This document shows positions 29,043-40,605 of a stretch of DNA of 64,000 nucleotides, piece by piece (position 1 is the first letter of the stretch; every line of letters starts with the position of its first letter). Location: NCBI RefSeq assembly GCF_030445035.2, contig NC_080699.1, positions 1,674,001-1,738,000 on the forward strand. Reading direction: 5' to 3'. The notes below the pieces were generated by a model. The model searched no databases. It was not told the origin of the DNA and saw only the letters and a program-made list of their open reading frames with translations. The position numbers and the translations under genes are program-made. The stretch comes from Dasypus novemcinctus (lineage: Eukaryota; Chordata; Mammalia; Cingulata; Dasypodidae).

Positions 29043-29342
29043 ATGGGCCCCGCGCGCTGGCTGGCGCTGGGCGGCCTCCTCGCCCTGGCCGCGCGGCCGG
29101 AGGGCAGGGTCGTGCGCGACGACGAGGCGGGCTTCGGCGAGTGCGGCCGCTTCTTCCACGCCGGGCGCCCGCCCGCCGGCCTGGACGCCGAGCCCCGCGT
29201 CAAGCTCTGCCAGCGCGCGGGGGGCGCCGAGCGCTTCGCCACGCTCTACAGCCCGCGCCTCCGCGGCCCGCTCTACTCGGCCTTCCGCGCCGCGCGCCCC
29301 GCGCCCCGCGGCCGCCCGCAGCGCTGGCTCGTGGAGCCGCAG
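29043..29342 (+). CDS. ENDOD1: ENDOD1 exon 1 (signal peptide and start of nuclease-like domain)
   Basis: First coding exon, exactly 100 codons, phase 0, ending CCGCAG|GTAAGC. The ATG sits in a near-perfect Kozak context (GCCGCCATGG). Residues 1 to about 22 are a hydrophobic signal peptide (MGPARWLALGGLLALAA). The mature part carries EAGFGEC, KLCQRAGG and ERFATLYSPR, ending RWLVEPQ, all closely matching human ENDOD1 as I recall it. ENDOD1 is a DNA/RNA non-specific endonuclease-fold protein that enters the secretory/membrane system; published work links it to innate antiviral signalling and to DNA-damage phenotypes, but no substrate can be inferred from this sequence. Joined to exon 2 it gives 497 residues, against 500 that I recall for human. 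Confidence 0.95.
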
Positions 29343-32300
29343 GTAAGCCCCCCGCGGGCCCCCGCCGCCCCCGCCAGCACCCCCGCCCCGCCCCGCCGGT
29401 CCCCCGCAGGACCCCCGCAGCCCCCGGAGCCCGCCTTCCCGCCCGGGCCCCGCGGCACACCCTCCCCCCACCCCCGCCCGGTGCCGCCCTCGCCCGCGTC
29501 CCGGCTGCAGCCAGAGCTCGCTCGGTGCGCGCCGTAGCGGGGGCGGCGGGCCCAGAGGGGCGGCGGCCGGACGAGGGGAGCAGGAGCCCCAGAGCCGGAG
29601 ACGCGTCCCGCGCGGAGCTCAGGGGCCTGGCGCGCGCCCCGCACGGCTTCTTTCAGGGATGGGGTGAGGAGACTTGCGGGAAGACACGCAGCCAGGCGAT
29701 GCGGCGGGCTTGGGCGCCCAGCTCGCTGCCCCTAGGGCGTCGCCTCCTTCCTGGAGGGGAAATCCTTCTCCCCAGCACCCGGCAAATTCCATCTTAAGTT
29801 GCTGCGGAGTAGGACAAGAAGGTAGATTTTAGAAATGCAGGGGGACAGGTAGAGTTCCCAGGGGAGCGCCGGCTCCCTCCATCCGGTGCGAAGGGCCAGT
29901 GGGTGTTTCCTGACTCTTCTTGTCCTTATTAGCAAACACTGGGCAGTCTTGACCTGTCGGGTTTGGTGACTCACTGTATCCTAGCACTCCAGGGGCAGAA
30001 GGCCCCGCTGCACCTGCCGTCGTGGGCCCCTCCCGCTCCCTGGCTCCTGCCCAGCCTCCGTCCCCTTGGGCCGCCTGCCCGGAGCTCCCCAGGCCCCCAG
30101 CCATGCTCCTGCCTCCCTGCGTCCCAGCCTGGGGAGGGGCCGACACTCCGACCCCTCTCTGATGGCCATGGCTGCCCAGGACCCCCCTGGTGCTGGCTTC
30201 AGAACCCTTCTCGTCTCCAGCAGTCTGTGCCTCAGTTTCCTCGCCTTTGCCATTCTGCCTTCCACCGGGCATGGGAAAAGCCTCTTGATTATACACACTG
30301 AAGGTGGATTTTAACCTACCATGAGCTCGCTCCCCAGCCGCCTCCCTGGAGCGCACAGCGGATTCCCCAGCTCCCTGCTGTGCCTGGTGATTACGGGCTG
30401 TGAAGAAAATAGACGCCCTGTCCTTTCTCCCGCGGCGCTCAGGGTCCTTGGGGAGACAGAACATACGCGTCAGCAAGGCAAGGGCGTGCTGAACAAACTG
30501 CACTTGAGTTCCACGCACGGCCAGGAATCCGCCGCCACGTGCCAGGAACTTGGGGTTCCGGGAGAACTGGCGAGCCAGGGCGCCTCCCGCACGGCTGAGC
30601 CTCTGGGCCGCCGGGCCGCCGGGCCCACACCCTGGTTTCTCCGCTGCCCAGCTGTGAACGCGAGCGGGGGAGGCCGGCGCCAGCGTCTGGGCCGTGGGGC
30701 GCGGCCAGGCTTGAGGGCTGTACAGGAGCTCCCAGAGCGCGCTCCGCCAGGTGCCAGCGCCTGTGGGGCGCCACGGTAGCGCCGTGGTTCAGCCAGTTAC
30801 GCATGTTGCCCTGGCGTTACTCTGTCGTTTCGGAGGTCAGGGCGGCCTTCCTGAGGGACAGGCTGAGCTCAGCAGGGAGCTGAGGAGGAGAAGAAAGGCG
30901 CTTCAGGCAGAAGGCGCAGCCGAGGAGCGGGGTGGCAGTCAGGAGCCAGGCCCCTCGAGTGGGGTGGCAGGGCGAGGAGTGGTGGGGTGCCCTGGCCAGG
31001 CCTCCGGGAGGGCCTCGGCGGAGCGGGCAGGCAGCTGGTGAGGGAGGGCCACTCGGGGTCCAACACGCCGGGAGGTGCCGGGGCCCTGGGGGGCTGGGGG
31101 CGAGGGCCGGTGCCGAGGCAGAGCAGTCGGGAGGTTCAGAGGCCACAGTCCCCCGCCAGAGGGTCGGGGAGCCGGGCCGAGCGCCCCACTTCTGCCTGCA
31201 GGGGGGCGCTGCCCCCATACTCGGGGCGCAGCCGGGCCCTGGGCCTCCAGGGGAGTGACCCCCGCAGAGCCCGGTGCCTGGGCCCGAGGCCCGAGCCCCC
31301 CGCAGAGCCCTGCGCTCACGGGGACTCTGGCCTGGGAGCAGCCGGGAGGCTGCGTCCCCGTGTCCAGGTCACCCCGTTAGCATTCGGCTCTCCCAGGAGG
31401 CCCAGTGGACGGGGAGGTGGAGGAGCCCAGGGGAGACCGCCCCGGCCCCAGACAGCCAGGCGGGAGGGCGCTCAGGCGCTCGCAGCCCCGTGCAGCCCCG
31501 TTCTCTGAAAAGAGCTCCTGAGTCAGAGATCAGGGAGCCCCGTCCTGCGTGTGCTCAGACGCTCGGGCGTGACAGAACGCCGTTCACGGGCGCTGTGGCC
31601 CGGCCCCAGGCGTGATGCCCCCTGCCCGCCCTCACGCCGCACGCTCCAGCACCTTGCGCGCCCAGAGCCCCTCTCCTGAGCCGTGCTCTGGCTGCCTGTG
31701 TCCGCTCCCTGGCTCTGCCCGCCCCTTGGCCCCGGGGCCCCTTCCTGCCGCTGGCTTGTCCTGCGCTTTCTGCGCCGCCGTCCCTCAGGGCTCTGCTGCG
31801 TCCCTCTGGTCCGCAGACGCCGGCCCCGCCCTCCGCTCACTCCCCCGCCCCGCCTCTGCCTCCTGCGTGCCCACTGCGACGTCGTCACCCGCTGAGGGCC
31901 TTGTCCCAGCGGAGCCTTGAGGACTGCGCGTGCCGCGGACTCGCTCTCGTCCTGGGGCCCAGGGCACGAGGCGCCCCGTACGTGCGGGCGCCAGGATCTG
32001 ACGCCCGGAGGACGCCCAGGCACCCCGGGCGAGGTGCTCCACTGAGCTCCCTCCATGGGGAGCTTCCTGCTTCAGCCATGGTCACCGACACGCTGCACGT
32101 GCGCGCCCAGAACCTTCTGTGCGTCCGCTCCAGGGGGGCTGGTCATCGATGATGTCGTGTCTGCCCACAGCCCTCCGGGGTTGGCACGAGATTCCAGGTC
32201 TGCCTGCGTCGAGGAAATTTAAGGAGGGACCTGACGGGAAATGTAGAGAGGAAGGGAAAACGGCGTGTGGGTGTCGGAGGAACGTGTCCCCTTTGGGACG

Positions 32301-32401
32301 CGATGGAAGGTTCCAGTCGGGACTTGGGGAACCAGGCTCCGATCTGGTGCAGGGGCCTCGGAGCTGTTAGGGTCCCCACGCCCGTCCTCTTCATGCAAGA
32401 A

Positions 32402-32840
32402 TCCCCACCGAGGTCCAGGGACGCCCCTGCCGAGGTCCAGGGTCGCCCCCACCGAGGTGCAGGGTCGCCCCCGCCGAGGTCCAGGGACGCCCCCGCCGAG
32501 GTCCAGGGACACCTCCGCCGAGGTCCATGGTCGCCCCTGCCGAGGTCCAGGGACCCCTCCGCCGAGGTGCAGGGTCGCCCCCGCCGAGGTCCAGGGACAC
32601 CTCCGCTGAGGTCCAGGGACGCCTCTGCCGAGGTGCAGGGTCGCCCCAGCCAAGGTCCAGGGACGCCCCTGCAGAGGTGCAGGGACAGCCCCGCCGAGGT
32701 CCAGGGTCACCCCCGCCGAGGTCCAGGGATGCCCCCGCCGAGGTCCAGGGACGCCCTCACTGGTGGGATGCCCCCGCTGAGGTCCAGGGACAGCCCTGCT
32801 GAAGTACAGGGACGCCCTCGCTGGGGTACAGGGACGGCCT
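32402..32840. repeat. 22-bp minisatellite in ENDOD1 intron 1
   Basis: The unit CCGAGGTCCAGGGACGCCCCCG repeats about 20 times (early unit starts 32408, 32430 and 32452, exact 22-bp steps), with variants GGTGCAGGGTCG and GGGACACCTC and degenerate units after 32760. Because 22 is not divisible by three and the unit contains no stop codon in most registers, long artificial open frames arise on both strands (for example 32219-32845 on the minus strand). None of these is a gene. Confidence 0.95.
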
Positions 32841-33153
32841 TCCACAGTTAACTGTCAGTTCACGCCGCCGCGCCGCGTGAGAGCCCGTCCTGTGCAGGCG
32901 TGGCCGGGGAGGAGCCGGCCCTCGAGGCGTGTGCGTGTTTCATCTAACCAAACGCCTGCCAGGCAGAGCTCGTCCTTTTCACTCTGGGGGTGACGTGCCA
33001 AGGCCGCCCAGCTTGGACTTGAACCCATGACGAGTTGCTCCTAGTCCAGTGCTCTCCAACACAGCATTGAGATGGTGTAACTTCTCAGGGGTTCCACTGC
33101 CTTGATGGTCTTGGGACTTCAGTTCTCATCATTTCATCTGGAAATCTTAATTT

Positions 33154-33530
33154 CTTTATTTTTTTAATTTTTTTATTTTTAATTTTTTAATTTTTAATTT
33201 TTAAAATTTATTTAATTCCCCTCCCCTCCCCCGGTTGTCTGTTTTCTGTGTCTTTTTGCTGCGTCTTGTTTCTTTGTCCGCTTCTGTTGTCGTCAGCGGC
33301 ACGGGAAGTGTGGGCGGCGCCATTCCTGGGCAGGTGCTCCCTCCTTCGCGCTGGGCGGCTCTCCTTATGGGCGCACTCCTTGCGCGTGGGGCTCCCCTAC
33401 GCGGGGGACACCCCTGTGTGGCAGGGCACTCCTTGCGCGCATCAGCACTGCACGTGGGCCAGCTCCACACGGGTCAAGGAGGCCTGGGGTTTGAACGGAC
33501 GCCCTAACCACTGGGCCAAAGTCCGTTTCC
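33154..33530 (-). mobile_element. DAS-type SINE with 16-bp target duplication, head partly deleted
   Basis: Same subfamily as the copy at 23.9 kb (shared 'gtcttgtttctttgtccgct', 'gtgggcggcgccattcctgg' and 'gcgcgtggggctccc'). Target duplication CTGGAAATCTTAATTT is perfect at 33138-33153 and 33531-33546. Compared with the 23.9 kb copy, about 25 bases are missing between 'ggggtttgaac' and 'ggacgccctaacc', removing part of the tRNA-like head between the promoter boxes, so this copy could hardly be transcribed by Pol III. The T-rich 33160-33210 is its expanded A-tail. Confidence 0.92.
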
Positions 33531-34689
33531 CTGGAAATCTTAATTTTTACTCCATTTCTTTTTCCCATCAGTTGGAGGACAAGTAGGAGCACGTATTTGG
33601 CCTCGGTGTCACTGGCTTCTGCATGAAGGGAATTTTCTGGCTGAGCACAAAAGCATTTTCCTCGGGGGTCTGCTGAGGTCAGAGCTCACATCTTAGTAAG
33701 TGGCAGTGAACGGCCGTCACGAGTTAAACTCTTGAGTAAGTGCTGGATCTCTGATTTCCATCAGTAGCTTCTTGCGCACACCCTGACATAATCAGAAACA
33801 CCCCTTAACCTGTGCTCTCAGTCCCCTTTTATTGTGCCAGAGAGCCCTTATGGAACGCCTCATACACTTACACGTCTGTGTAAGGGACACACACGCAGGA
33901 CAGTTCTGATTCTTATCTCCTAGATAAGAGACTGGAGTTCAGATCCCTGCTCTGTCATTCACAAGCCACGGGAGCTTAACTTCTGCAGACGTACTTTTCC
34001 GGTCGGTTTATTAAAAGTAGCACAGTGTGTCAATGTGGACACTTTGTGGCTACGTGATGGATGGCCGCTGGACCTGCAGACTGCCCACACACGGACAGGA
34101 GCTGGGTTAGAGAGCTGACCCTGCAGATCTCTGTAGAACACGGGCTGTGGGGCCTGGCCCACAGCTTAACACCGTGTTGTGTCTTCTCTGGGGCTGGTCG
34201 TGTGTCCACGTTCATCTAGGAGGTGCCCAAGAAGCTTTGGTAAGAGATGGCAGGAATGGAAGGTGGAGCGAGTGGATGGGTGGACGGAGTCAGGGAGCTG
34301 ACCGGCAGGTGCCCCGCACACCTCCACCCGGCTTCTCAGCAGCCAGGAGGCCTGTCGTCCCCAAAACTGAGTGGACAGTAGCCCTCCCGTCTGTTGAGTG
34401 AGCCTGGGGGGTCCGGGCAGCGCCCAGTGAACCCCTTGCGCTTTCTTCCTGATGGGCATGCCGGCGGAGGCACGCCTGCCCCCCCCTCACTGCGCTGCCC
34501 TCCTCTGGCTTCTCCCCCTCTTTGGAGTCAGTATTTCTGCTTGATTTGCAGGTTATTCACAGGAGCAAAGTAAGGTCCTTTCCTTATATTGGCAGCAAGT
34601 TTAGGGACATTTTCTCCTGGAACAGTCCATGGTGACAACCCAGGAAAGGAGCTGCCATTACTGATCCTTGACTTAGTGGCCGAGAGCTT

Positions 34690-34870
34690 CACACGTTCAT
34701 TCATCTTATCTGTATCACACTCTCCAGGTGGACGCTGGTTTTCAGTTCTGGAATCTGCGACTCTGAGTAGCTAAGCAGTTGGTCTAAGGTCGGTCCCGCT
34801 GCCGCCGGGTGGGAAGCCTGGGTCCCAGCTCGTGTCTGCCGGACCCCACGCTCCTTGCTCTCTTTCTAGT
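34690..34870 (-). repeat. Possible MIR relic, antisense
   Basis: 'gagtagctaagcagttggtc' then 'ggtgggaagcctgggtcccag' follow the reversed MIR order (ggttaagtaacttgccc ... gcagagctgggattcgaac). Weak. Confidence 0.3.
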
Positions 34871-35654
34871 CCTGACACTGCTTTCTGATCACAGGTCGGT
34901 GTTTGCGTTCTAGATTCCAAAGCGACCGTGGAGACTTGTTAATCCTGCTATCTGCATGATTTACAGCTCTGCTGCTAACACACTATTCTGAAGATCCCAG
35001 CCTTAGATTTTCATTTGCTCAGTTATTAGCTTATGGCTCTTGGGGAATGAAGATATAATTCTTTGGATTTCAAATCTCTTCCTTTTAAAATGTCAGCTCT
35101 AAAAATGAAAATATGAGGAAAAACCCCTCCCACTTGCCGCTAACTCTTGTTTCCAGTGACCTGGAATTCTAGTCGTGCTCCTAGAATTACTCTTAATACA
35201 AGAATTTTTTCCTCCTTTAAAGATGCAGATCATGTTGCTGGGTGATTACTTACCCTTTAGTTCCACAGAACTTGGCATCTCGCTCAGCAATAATTCATTG
35301 CCTGCTGACATTTCTATTTGGCCACTGCAAGGAAAGAGAAATAAAAAAGAAATGGACTCATGGGTTGACTAAGAATAGAAGGGCAGCTTAGAATCCAGTT
35401 GTGACTTTACTGACCTCATGCCTGCAGAAGCATGCTTGGTCCGAAGAGGTGGAGTAGAGGGCATCCAACATTTTTAATCCAGACTGAAAATATGGGCACA
35501 CTTCATTCTGCAGAGTGAACAGTTGCATGGAATACTATTTGAAAAGAGTAATTGACTTACATCTTCTGGTTGACTGGCACTTTAATTTTAGAGATGGTTG
35601 GTCTTCAGTTTTGCCACTGAAGGTGGCAGGGACACCTGATGCTCTACAAAACCC

Positions 35655-35757
35655 TGTCAATTATTTAAAAAATATTGATTGGGCGTCTGTTACAGTCAAG
35701 CACTGCTCTCACGTTGCTTAAAGTCTAATGGAAAATACAGATGACAAAGTAAAAAGG
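35655..35757 (+). mobile_element. LINE-2 fragment, left part (split)
   Basis: 'aatattgattgggcgtctg', 'caagcactgctctcacgttg' and 'tctaatggaaaatacagatg' follow the L2 3'-region order. The element is interrupted at 35758-35766 by the target duplication of a later L1 tail and resumes after 36589. Confidence 0.45.
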
Positions 35758-35766
35758 TAGCATGTT

Positions 35767-36580
35767 TTTTAATTTTTAAAATTTTTAAAATTTTTTATTT
35801 TTATTAAAGTTAATAGAGCACATGGAATGTTAGATTACAAAAAACATAAGCGGTTCCCATATAACCCATTCCCTATCCCCTACCCCCATCATTTTTGTAA
35901 GTTGTATTTTTTTGAATATACATACATCACAAAAAAGGTTACATTATAAAAAACATAAGAGGTGGTTCCCATATACCCCCCACCCCCCACCCCCCTCCTC
36001 CCATACCAACAACCTCCCCCATCATTGTGGCACACTGATCACACTCGGTGAACACATTTTGGGGCACTGCTGAACCATGTGGATAATAGTTTACCCTGCA
36101 GTTCACACTCGCCCCAGGTACATTCAGTGGGTTATGGCAGGATATATAATGTCCAGCATCTGACCTGCAGTATCATTTAGGACAACTCCAAGTCCCAAAA
36201 GTGCCCCCTTATCACATCTCTTCTCCCCTGTCCCTGCCCTAAAGCAACTACCGTGGCCACTTTCTCCACATCAGTGCTACAGTTTCTTCCATTACTAGTC
36301 TCAATAGTTCTATAATAGAAGATCAGTGAGTCCACTCTAATCCATATTTAATTCCTCCATCCTGTGGACCCTGGGATGCCTATGTCCACTCCACCTCTAT
36401 ATCGAGAGGGGGCTTAGATGCCCCATGGATGATGGACGCGATTCTCCTGCTTGCAGTTGTAGGCACTCTCAGTTCCTTGGTGTGGTGGTTGACCATCCTC
36501 ACCTCCCTGTCAGCTGACCTAGGGAAGTCCAACGAGGCAGAGAGTAGGAGCTGCACCTCTGCTGAGGCCCAGGGCCCTTC
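35767..36580 (-). mobile_element. 5'-truncated L1-type retrotransposon tail with 9-bp target duplication
   Basis: An 814-bp antisense insertion. The T-rich left end (35767-35810) is the reversed A-tail. Target duplication TAGCATGTT is perfect at 35758-35766 and 36581-36589. The body matches the element at 3065-3500 over its shared part and adds about 250 bp more 5' sequence (36330-36580). Clean target duplications and inserting into an L2 both show that it is the younger element. Confidence 0.75.
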
Positions 36581-36589
36581 TAGCATGTT

Positions 36590-36850
36590 CAATCATGGCA
36601 AGTGCTAAGGAAAAAAGGAAAGCCAGGAAGGAGGACACAAAGTATCCAAGAAAGGTGAGGTTTCAGAGGGGAGGCCAGGGACGCATCGGGGAAGGTGGCT
36701 TTTGTTAGAGACCTGCAGGAAGTGCCCAAGCCAGCCGCGCCCGTGCCGGGGGAGAAGGTTCCAGCAGAGAAACCACCGCGCACAGAGGCCCAGGGGCCTT
36801 CCCATCATCTGTGGAAGAACAAAGGGCCAGTGTGGCTAGGAGGAGAGGTG
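36590..36850 (+). mobile_element. LINE-2 fragment, right part (split)
   Basis: Continues the 35655-35757 fragment: 'ggcaagtgctaaggaaaaaa', 'ggtgaggtttcagag', 'cagagaaaccaccgcgcac'. This is the part of L2 after the 'aagtgctatgg' landmark. Confidence 0.4.
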
Positions 36851-37074
36851 AGCAGGGGCGGAGCGGTGGGGGCAGGGCGGGCCGCCTGGGCCCCGGGGAC
36901 GCTGGTGACAGCCTTGGCTCTTTCTCCCTCTTTCTCCGTGTGAAACGGGAAGCTGTTGCGCACGGCCTCGGCAGGGGCCTGGCAGGGTCATTTTGCCTGC
37001 GGCACTGTGGACAGACTGCGGTCAAGGCGGGAGCGGAGGCTCAGGCCCAGGGTCCTTCGCTGGGTGCCTGCGGA

Positions 37075-37250
37075 GCGCCGGGCACCTGCTGGGCGTTTTC
37101 CCACATGGAGTCTCGCTTAATCCTCGCAGCAACAGTAGGAGATAGGTGCTTTGTCCCTCCTGGTCAGTGGAGGCGGCAGCCCAGAGAGGCCGGCTTCGTG
37201 CCCTCGCTGTCGCCGGCCGGCGTGGGGCTCGAGCCCCGGCTGCCAGGTGC
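37075..37250 (-). repeat. MIR relic, antisense
   Basis: 'cgcttaatcctcgcagcaac', 'agtaggagataggtgctttg' and 'gcggcagcccagagagg' keep the reversed MIR order (catttaatcctcacaacaac ... gaggtaggtactatt ... gaggcacagagagg). Confidence 0.55.
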
Positions 37251-39789
37251 CAGCGCGGTGCGCGGAACTGCGCCAGCTCCGCCCGGGGCCCCCCACCCGC
37301 AGGGAGGGGTGCCGGCCGCAGCACAGCCAGGGAGCTCCCCCTGGAGAGGGCAGAACACCCGCTCGCTCGGCCCCGCGGCCCCCCAGGCCCACCCTGCCCC
37401 CGGGAAGCCGGGCTGGCCGACAGCACCCTCGGCCCGCCGCCGCCAGAGAGGGGCTTGGCTCTGACCCGGCAGGCGCCCCCTCCTCAGGTGCTGGACTCCT
37501 CCATCTCTGGCTGAAGGGTTTCGCCCCTGTGCCTCCTGGCCCTGTCCTTGCCCCCGGGAAATCCGGAGTCACCCCGGGTTCGTAGATGACCTGCCCTGTG
37601 TCTGGGAGACGGCCGTGGTGGTTTCAGGGAAACCGGTCCGTGTTGGGTCTTTTCCTCTCTGAGCAGTTTGTTGGTTGAACTGGCCGGGAGGAGTGGCTTG
37701 AGCCGCCGTGGGGGGGACGGCCACATGTCTGCTCTTGAAAGCGGGGAGCGGCTGCCGTCTTGGGGCACCGGGGCACGGAGAAAGGAACGCCAAGCTGGGC
37801 GAGCCCGCAGGACGCCCTCCCGGTCCCGGGCCTCTGTCGTGAGTCTGGAGCCCGTCACCGTCCTCCCGTCGGCTCTGCACAGAGGAGCCTGCGCCCGGGG
37901 TGGCCGGCACGCTGCTGCTTGCTCCTGGGTTGGACAGCGTCACTCCTGTGCTCCCTTCCGCACACACTCCGAGGCCCCAGCGCCCTCTCCTCGTGTCCAG
38001 GCCCCTGAGAACCAGTCCCCTGCCTGGGGAGCCGCCCGCTCTGTGCTCTCCCTGCTCTGTGGCCAGAGGAGCCTCTCGGACGTGCCCTGGTGAACGCAGC
38101 CGGCTCGCTGGACGCCCGCCAGGGCCCCGTTCCCTTCAGATAAAGACGGCGCCTTATCGCGGCCTCCCGAGCCGGCCGCTCCGCCCCTCCTGCCTTATCT
38201 GGACTCTGCCGCCCGCCCCCAGCGCTGGCCCTATCCTCAGCTTGCTTTTCATTTCCGTGGTATCCCCGTCGGCCTTGGGAGCTGCTGCTTACGCCTTCCG
38301 TGAGCTTCCCAACAAGGACACTCCCCGGCTGCCCCCACGCAGCGCCACGTCCACGCTCTGTGCCGGCTCGTGGCACTTACGCCTTCGTTGTGCCCAGCGG
38401 AGTCCACCCGCCTAGACCCTGGGCTCCATGAGGGCACGTGAGGCACGTGGTGGTTTCTATGCCCAAGGTTTTTTGTGATTATGAAAGTGTACATGTTCAC
38501 GTGAATATATTTTTTGAGCATTTCAGATGAATAGAGGAAAAATGTCTCACTTCTCACACATAGGCAGTCTTCACGGTTTGTGTATGTGTGTGTGTGACAT
38601 TCCGGAAGTTTTCATGACGTGCAGACACAGCCCTCGCGTTACTTCTCGCGCCCTTTATCCTAGCCCCGCGGTATCCTTGCGCCGTTGTTCATTTTTTTCC
38701 CAGTGTCCTTTTGGACCCTGAAGCCGCGGCTCCCACGTCCCCCATGTCCCCCATCGGTCCTCACGCACGTGGGTGCCAGGGAGCCTGTGGGCGACTCCAC
38801 CCGCATCACAAGCGGCTTGTTCATTTCCTGGAACACTTTCATTTAGAAATAGTCGGCCTGGGGGCTTCCAGTGCGAAGTCCCCCGTCATGCTCTTCTTTC
38901 AAGGAACTCTGGGGCGTTTGCGGGCGGCTGGGCTGGAGCATGTCTTCTCCATGTTCCTGCGAAAGGAGAGGCGCCCAGGGCGGCAGGGCCTCCCGGCCTC
39001 TCCTCAGCCTCCTGTCGCTGGCCCAGGGAGTGTGCACAGCGGAGCTGCAGGAGAGGAGGCCAGGAGAGGCTGTGTCCCCCGAGGGCGGCTTCATCAGCTT
39101 CGAGTACCGTGTCCGGCCGGACCCTGGGAGCAGCTGACCTCCGTGTCCCCAGGTCCTGAGCACAGGAGGCCCAGCTGGCCGAGAAGCCACTCCCTGACAG
39201 TGGCTCTGGAGAGGGTCCGGGCGGCCCTGCCGTCCTCGCGCTCTAGAGCGGCCTTCGCCCTGCCCCTGGCTTGGCGAGTGGCTGTGGCTGTGGTGGTCCT
39301 GTGTGGGGCAGGCCGTGGTCCACACCTGCTTTCACGGGGCAGCGACGCCAAAATTGAGTTGCCAGGGGTGCCTCCGAGGCGCCGGCCGGGCCGGGCGGTC
39401 TGAACCCCCCGCGCTGGCTCCTGCTGCGGCTGGAGTCCCGGAGGGGCCGGGCTGCAGGGCTTCCGCGCTCTCCGGCCACACAGGCCGCAGCCACGAGTGC
39501 CAGCCCGAGGAGCGAGGCTGCCGGGCGCGTCCGCAGCCCCGTCCCTGAGTTAGGGCTTCGGGGGGCTGGAGTCACGGGCGCCAGGACAGAGCCAGCCTGC
39601 CCCGTCTGCTTGCTGCTCGCTCATCTGTTCATTTGTTCATTCCTTCTTTCGCTGGCTCACTGCTGCCCAGCTGCCCTGGAAGCTTTGGGAGGCAGAGGCT
39701 GCGTGCCCGGCGCTGCTCGCCCATGCTTCCGTCAGGGCCGTCAGCAGCGGCAGCGCGGCCGTTATGGAGATTCCAGGACCAAGCCAGGA

Positions 39790-40605
39790 AGCGGGAGCCG
39801 AGACGCAGGCCCAGGGCACGCAGCCCAGCCCTGGGGTCTTAGACGGGTCCACGCGGCTCGCGGGCAGCGGGCGGGTTTATGGACAGGCCCAGGACGCGCA
39901 GCCCTGCCCTGGGGTCTTAGACGGGTCCACGCGGCTCACGGGCAGCGGGTGGGTTTACGGACAGGCCCAGGACACGTGGCCCTGCCCTGGGGTCTTAGAC
40001 GGGTCCACGCGGCTCGCGGGCAGCGGGTGGGTTTATGGACAGGCCCAGGACGCGCAGCCCTGCCCTGGGGTCTTAGACGGGTCCACGCGGCTCGCGGGCA
40101 GCGGGTGGGTTTACGGACAGGCCCAGGACGCGCAGCCCTGCCCTGGGGTCTTAGACGGGTCCACGCGGCTCGCGGGCAGCGGGCGGGTTTACGGACAGGC
40201 CCAGGACACGTGGCCCTGCCCTGGGGTCTTAGACGGGTCCACGCGGCTCGCGGGCAGCGGGCGGGTTTACGGACAGGCCCAGGACACGTGGCCCTGCCTT
40301 GGGGTCTTAGACGGGTCCACGCGGCTCGCGGGCAGTGGGTGGGTTTACGGACAGGACCAGGACGCGCAGCCCTGCCCTGGGTTCTTAGACGGGTCCACGC
40401 GGCTTGCGGGCAGCGGGCAGGTTTACGGACAGGCCCAGGACACGTGACCCTGCCCTGGGGTCTTAGACGGGTCCACGCAGCTCGCGGGTAGCGGGTGGGT
40501 TTATGGACAGGCCCAGGATGCACAGCCCTGCCCTGGGGTCTTAGACGGGTCTGGGCAGCTCGCGGGCAGTGGGTGGGTTGCTGGACTGGTTTTTCCCCAG
40601 AGCCA
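39790..40605. repeat. 78-bp minisatellite in ENDOD1 intron 1, about ten copies
   Basis: The marker AGACGGGTCCACGCGGCTC starts at 39841, 39919, 39997, 40075, 40153, 40231, 40309 and 40387, with more diverged copies at 40465 and 40543: exact 78-bp steps. 78 is divisible by three, so the same 26-residue unit repeats in several frames of both strands; these are compositional, not genes. Two unit types are mixed: GACGCGCAGCCC and GACACGTGGCCC. The second carries a CACGTG E-box (39973-39978, 40207-40212, 40285-40290 and 40441-40446). Confidence 0.95.

Larger units (their letters stand above)
28480..29620 (+). promoter_or_regulatory. CpG-island promoter of ENDOD1
   Basis: Dense CpG and very high GC begin near 28480 and continue past the first exon to about 29620. 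At 28915-28960 there is a cluster of CCCCGCCC/CCGGCCCGCCCC boxes of the Sp1/KLF type, about 100-130 bases before the ATG. There is no TATA box, as usual for a housekeeping-type island promoter. The transcription start cannot be fixed from sequence but should lie between about 28900 and 29000. Confidence 0.75.

Noticed and set aside
28352-29471. Long minus-strand open frames across the ENDOD1 promoter
   Set aside because: CpG-island composition suppresses stop codons. The products are low-complexity, and the conserved exon is on the other strand.
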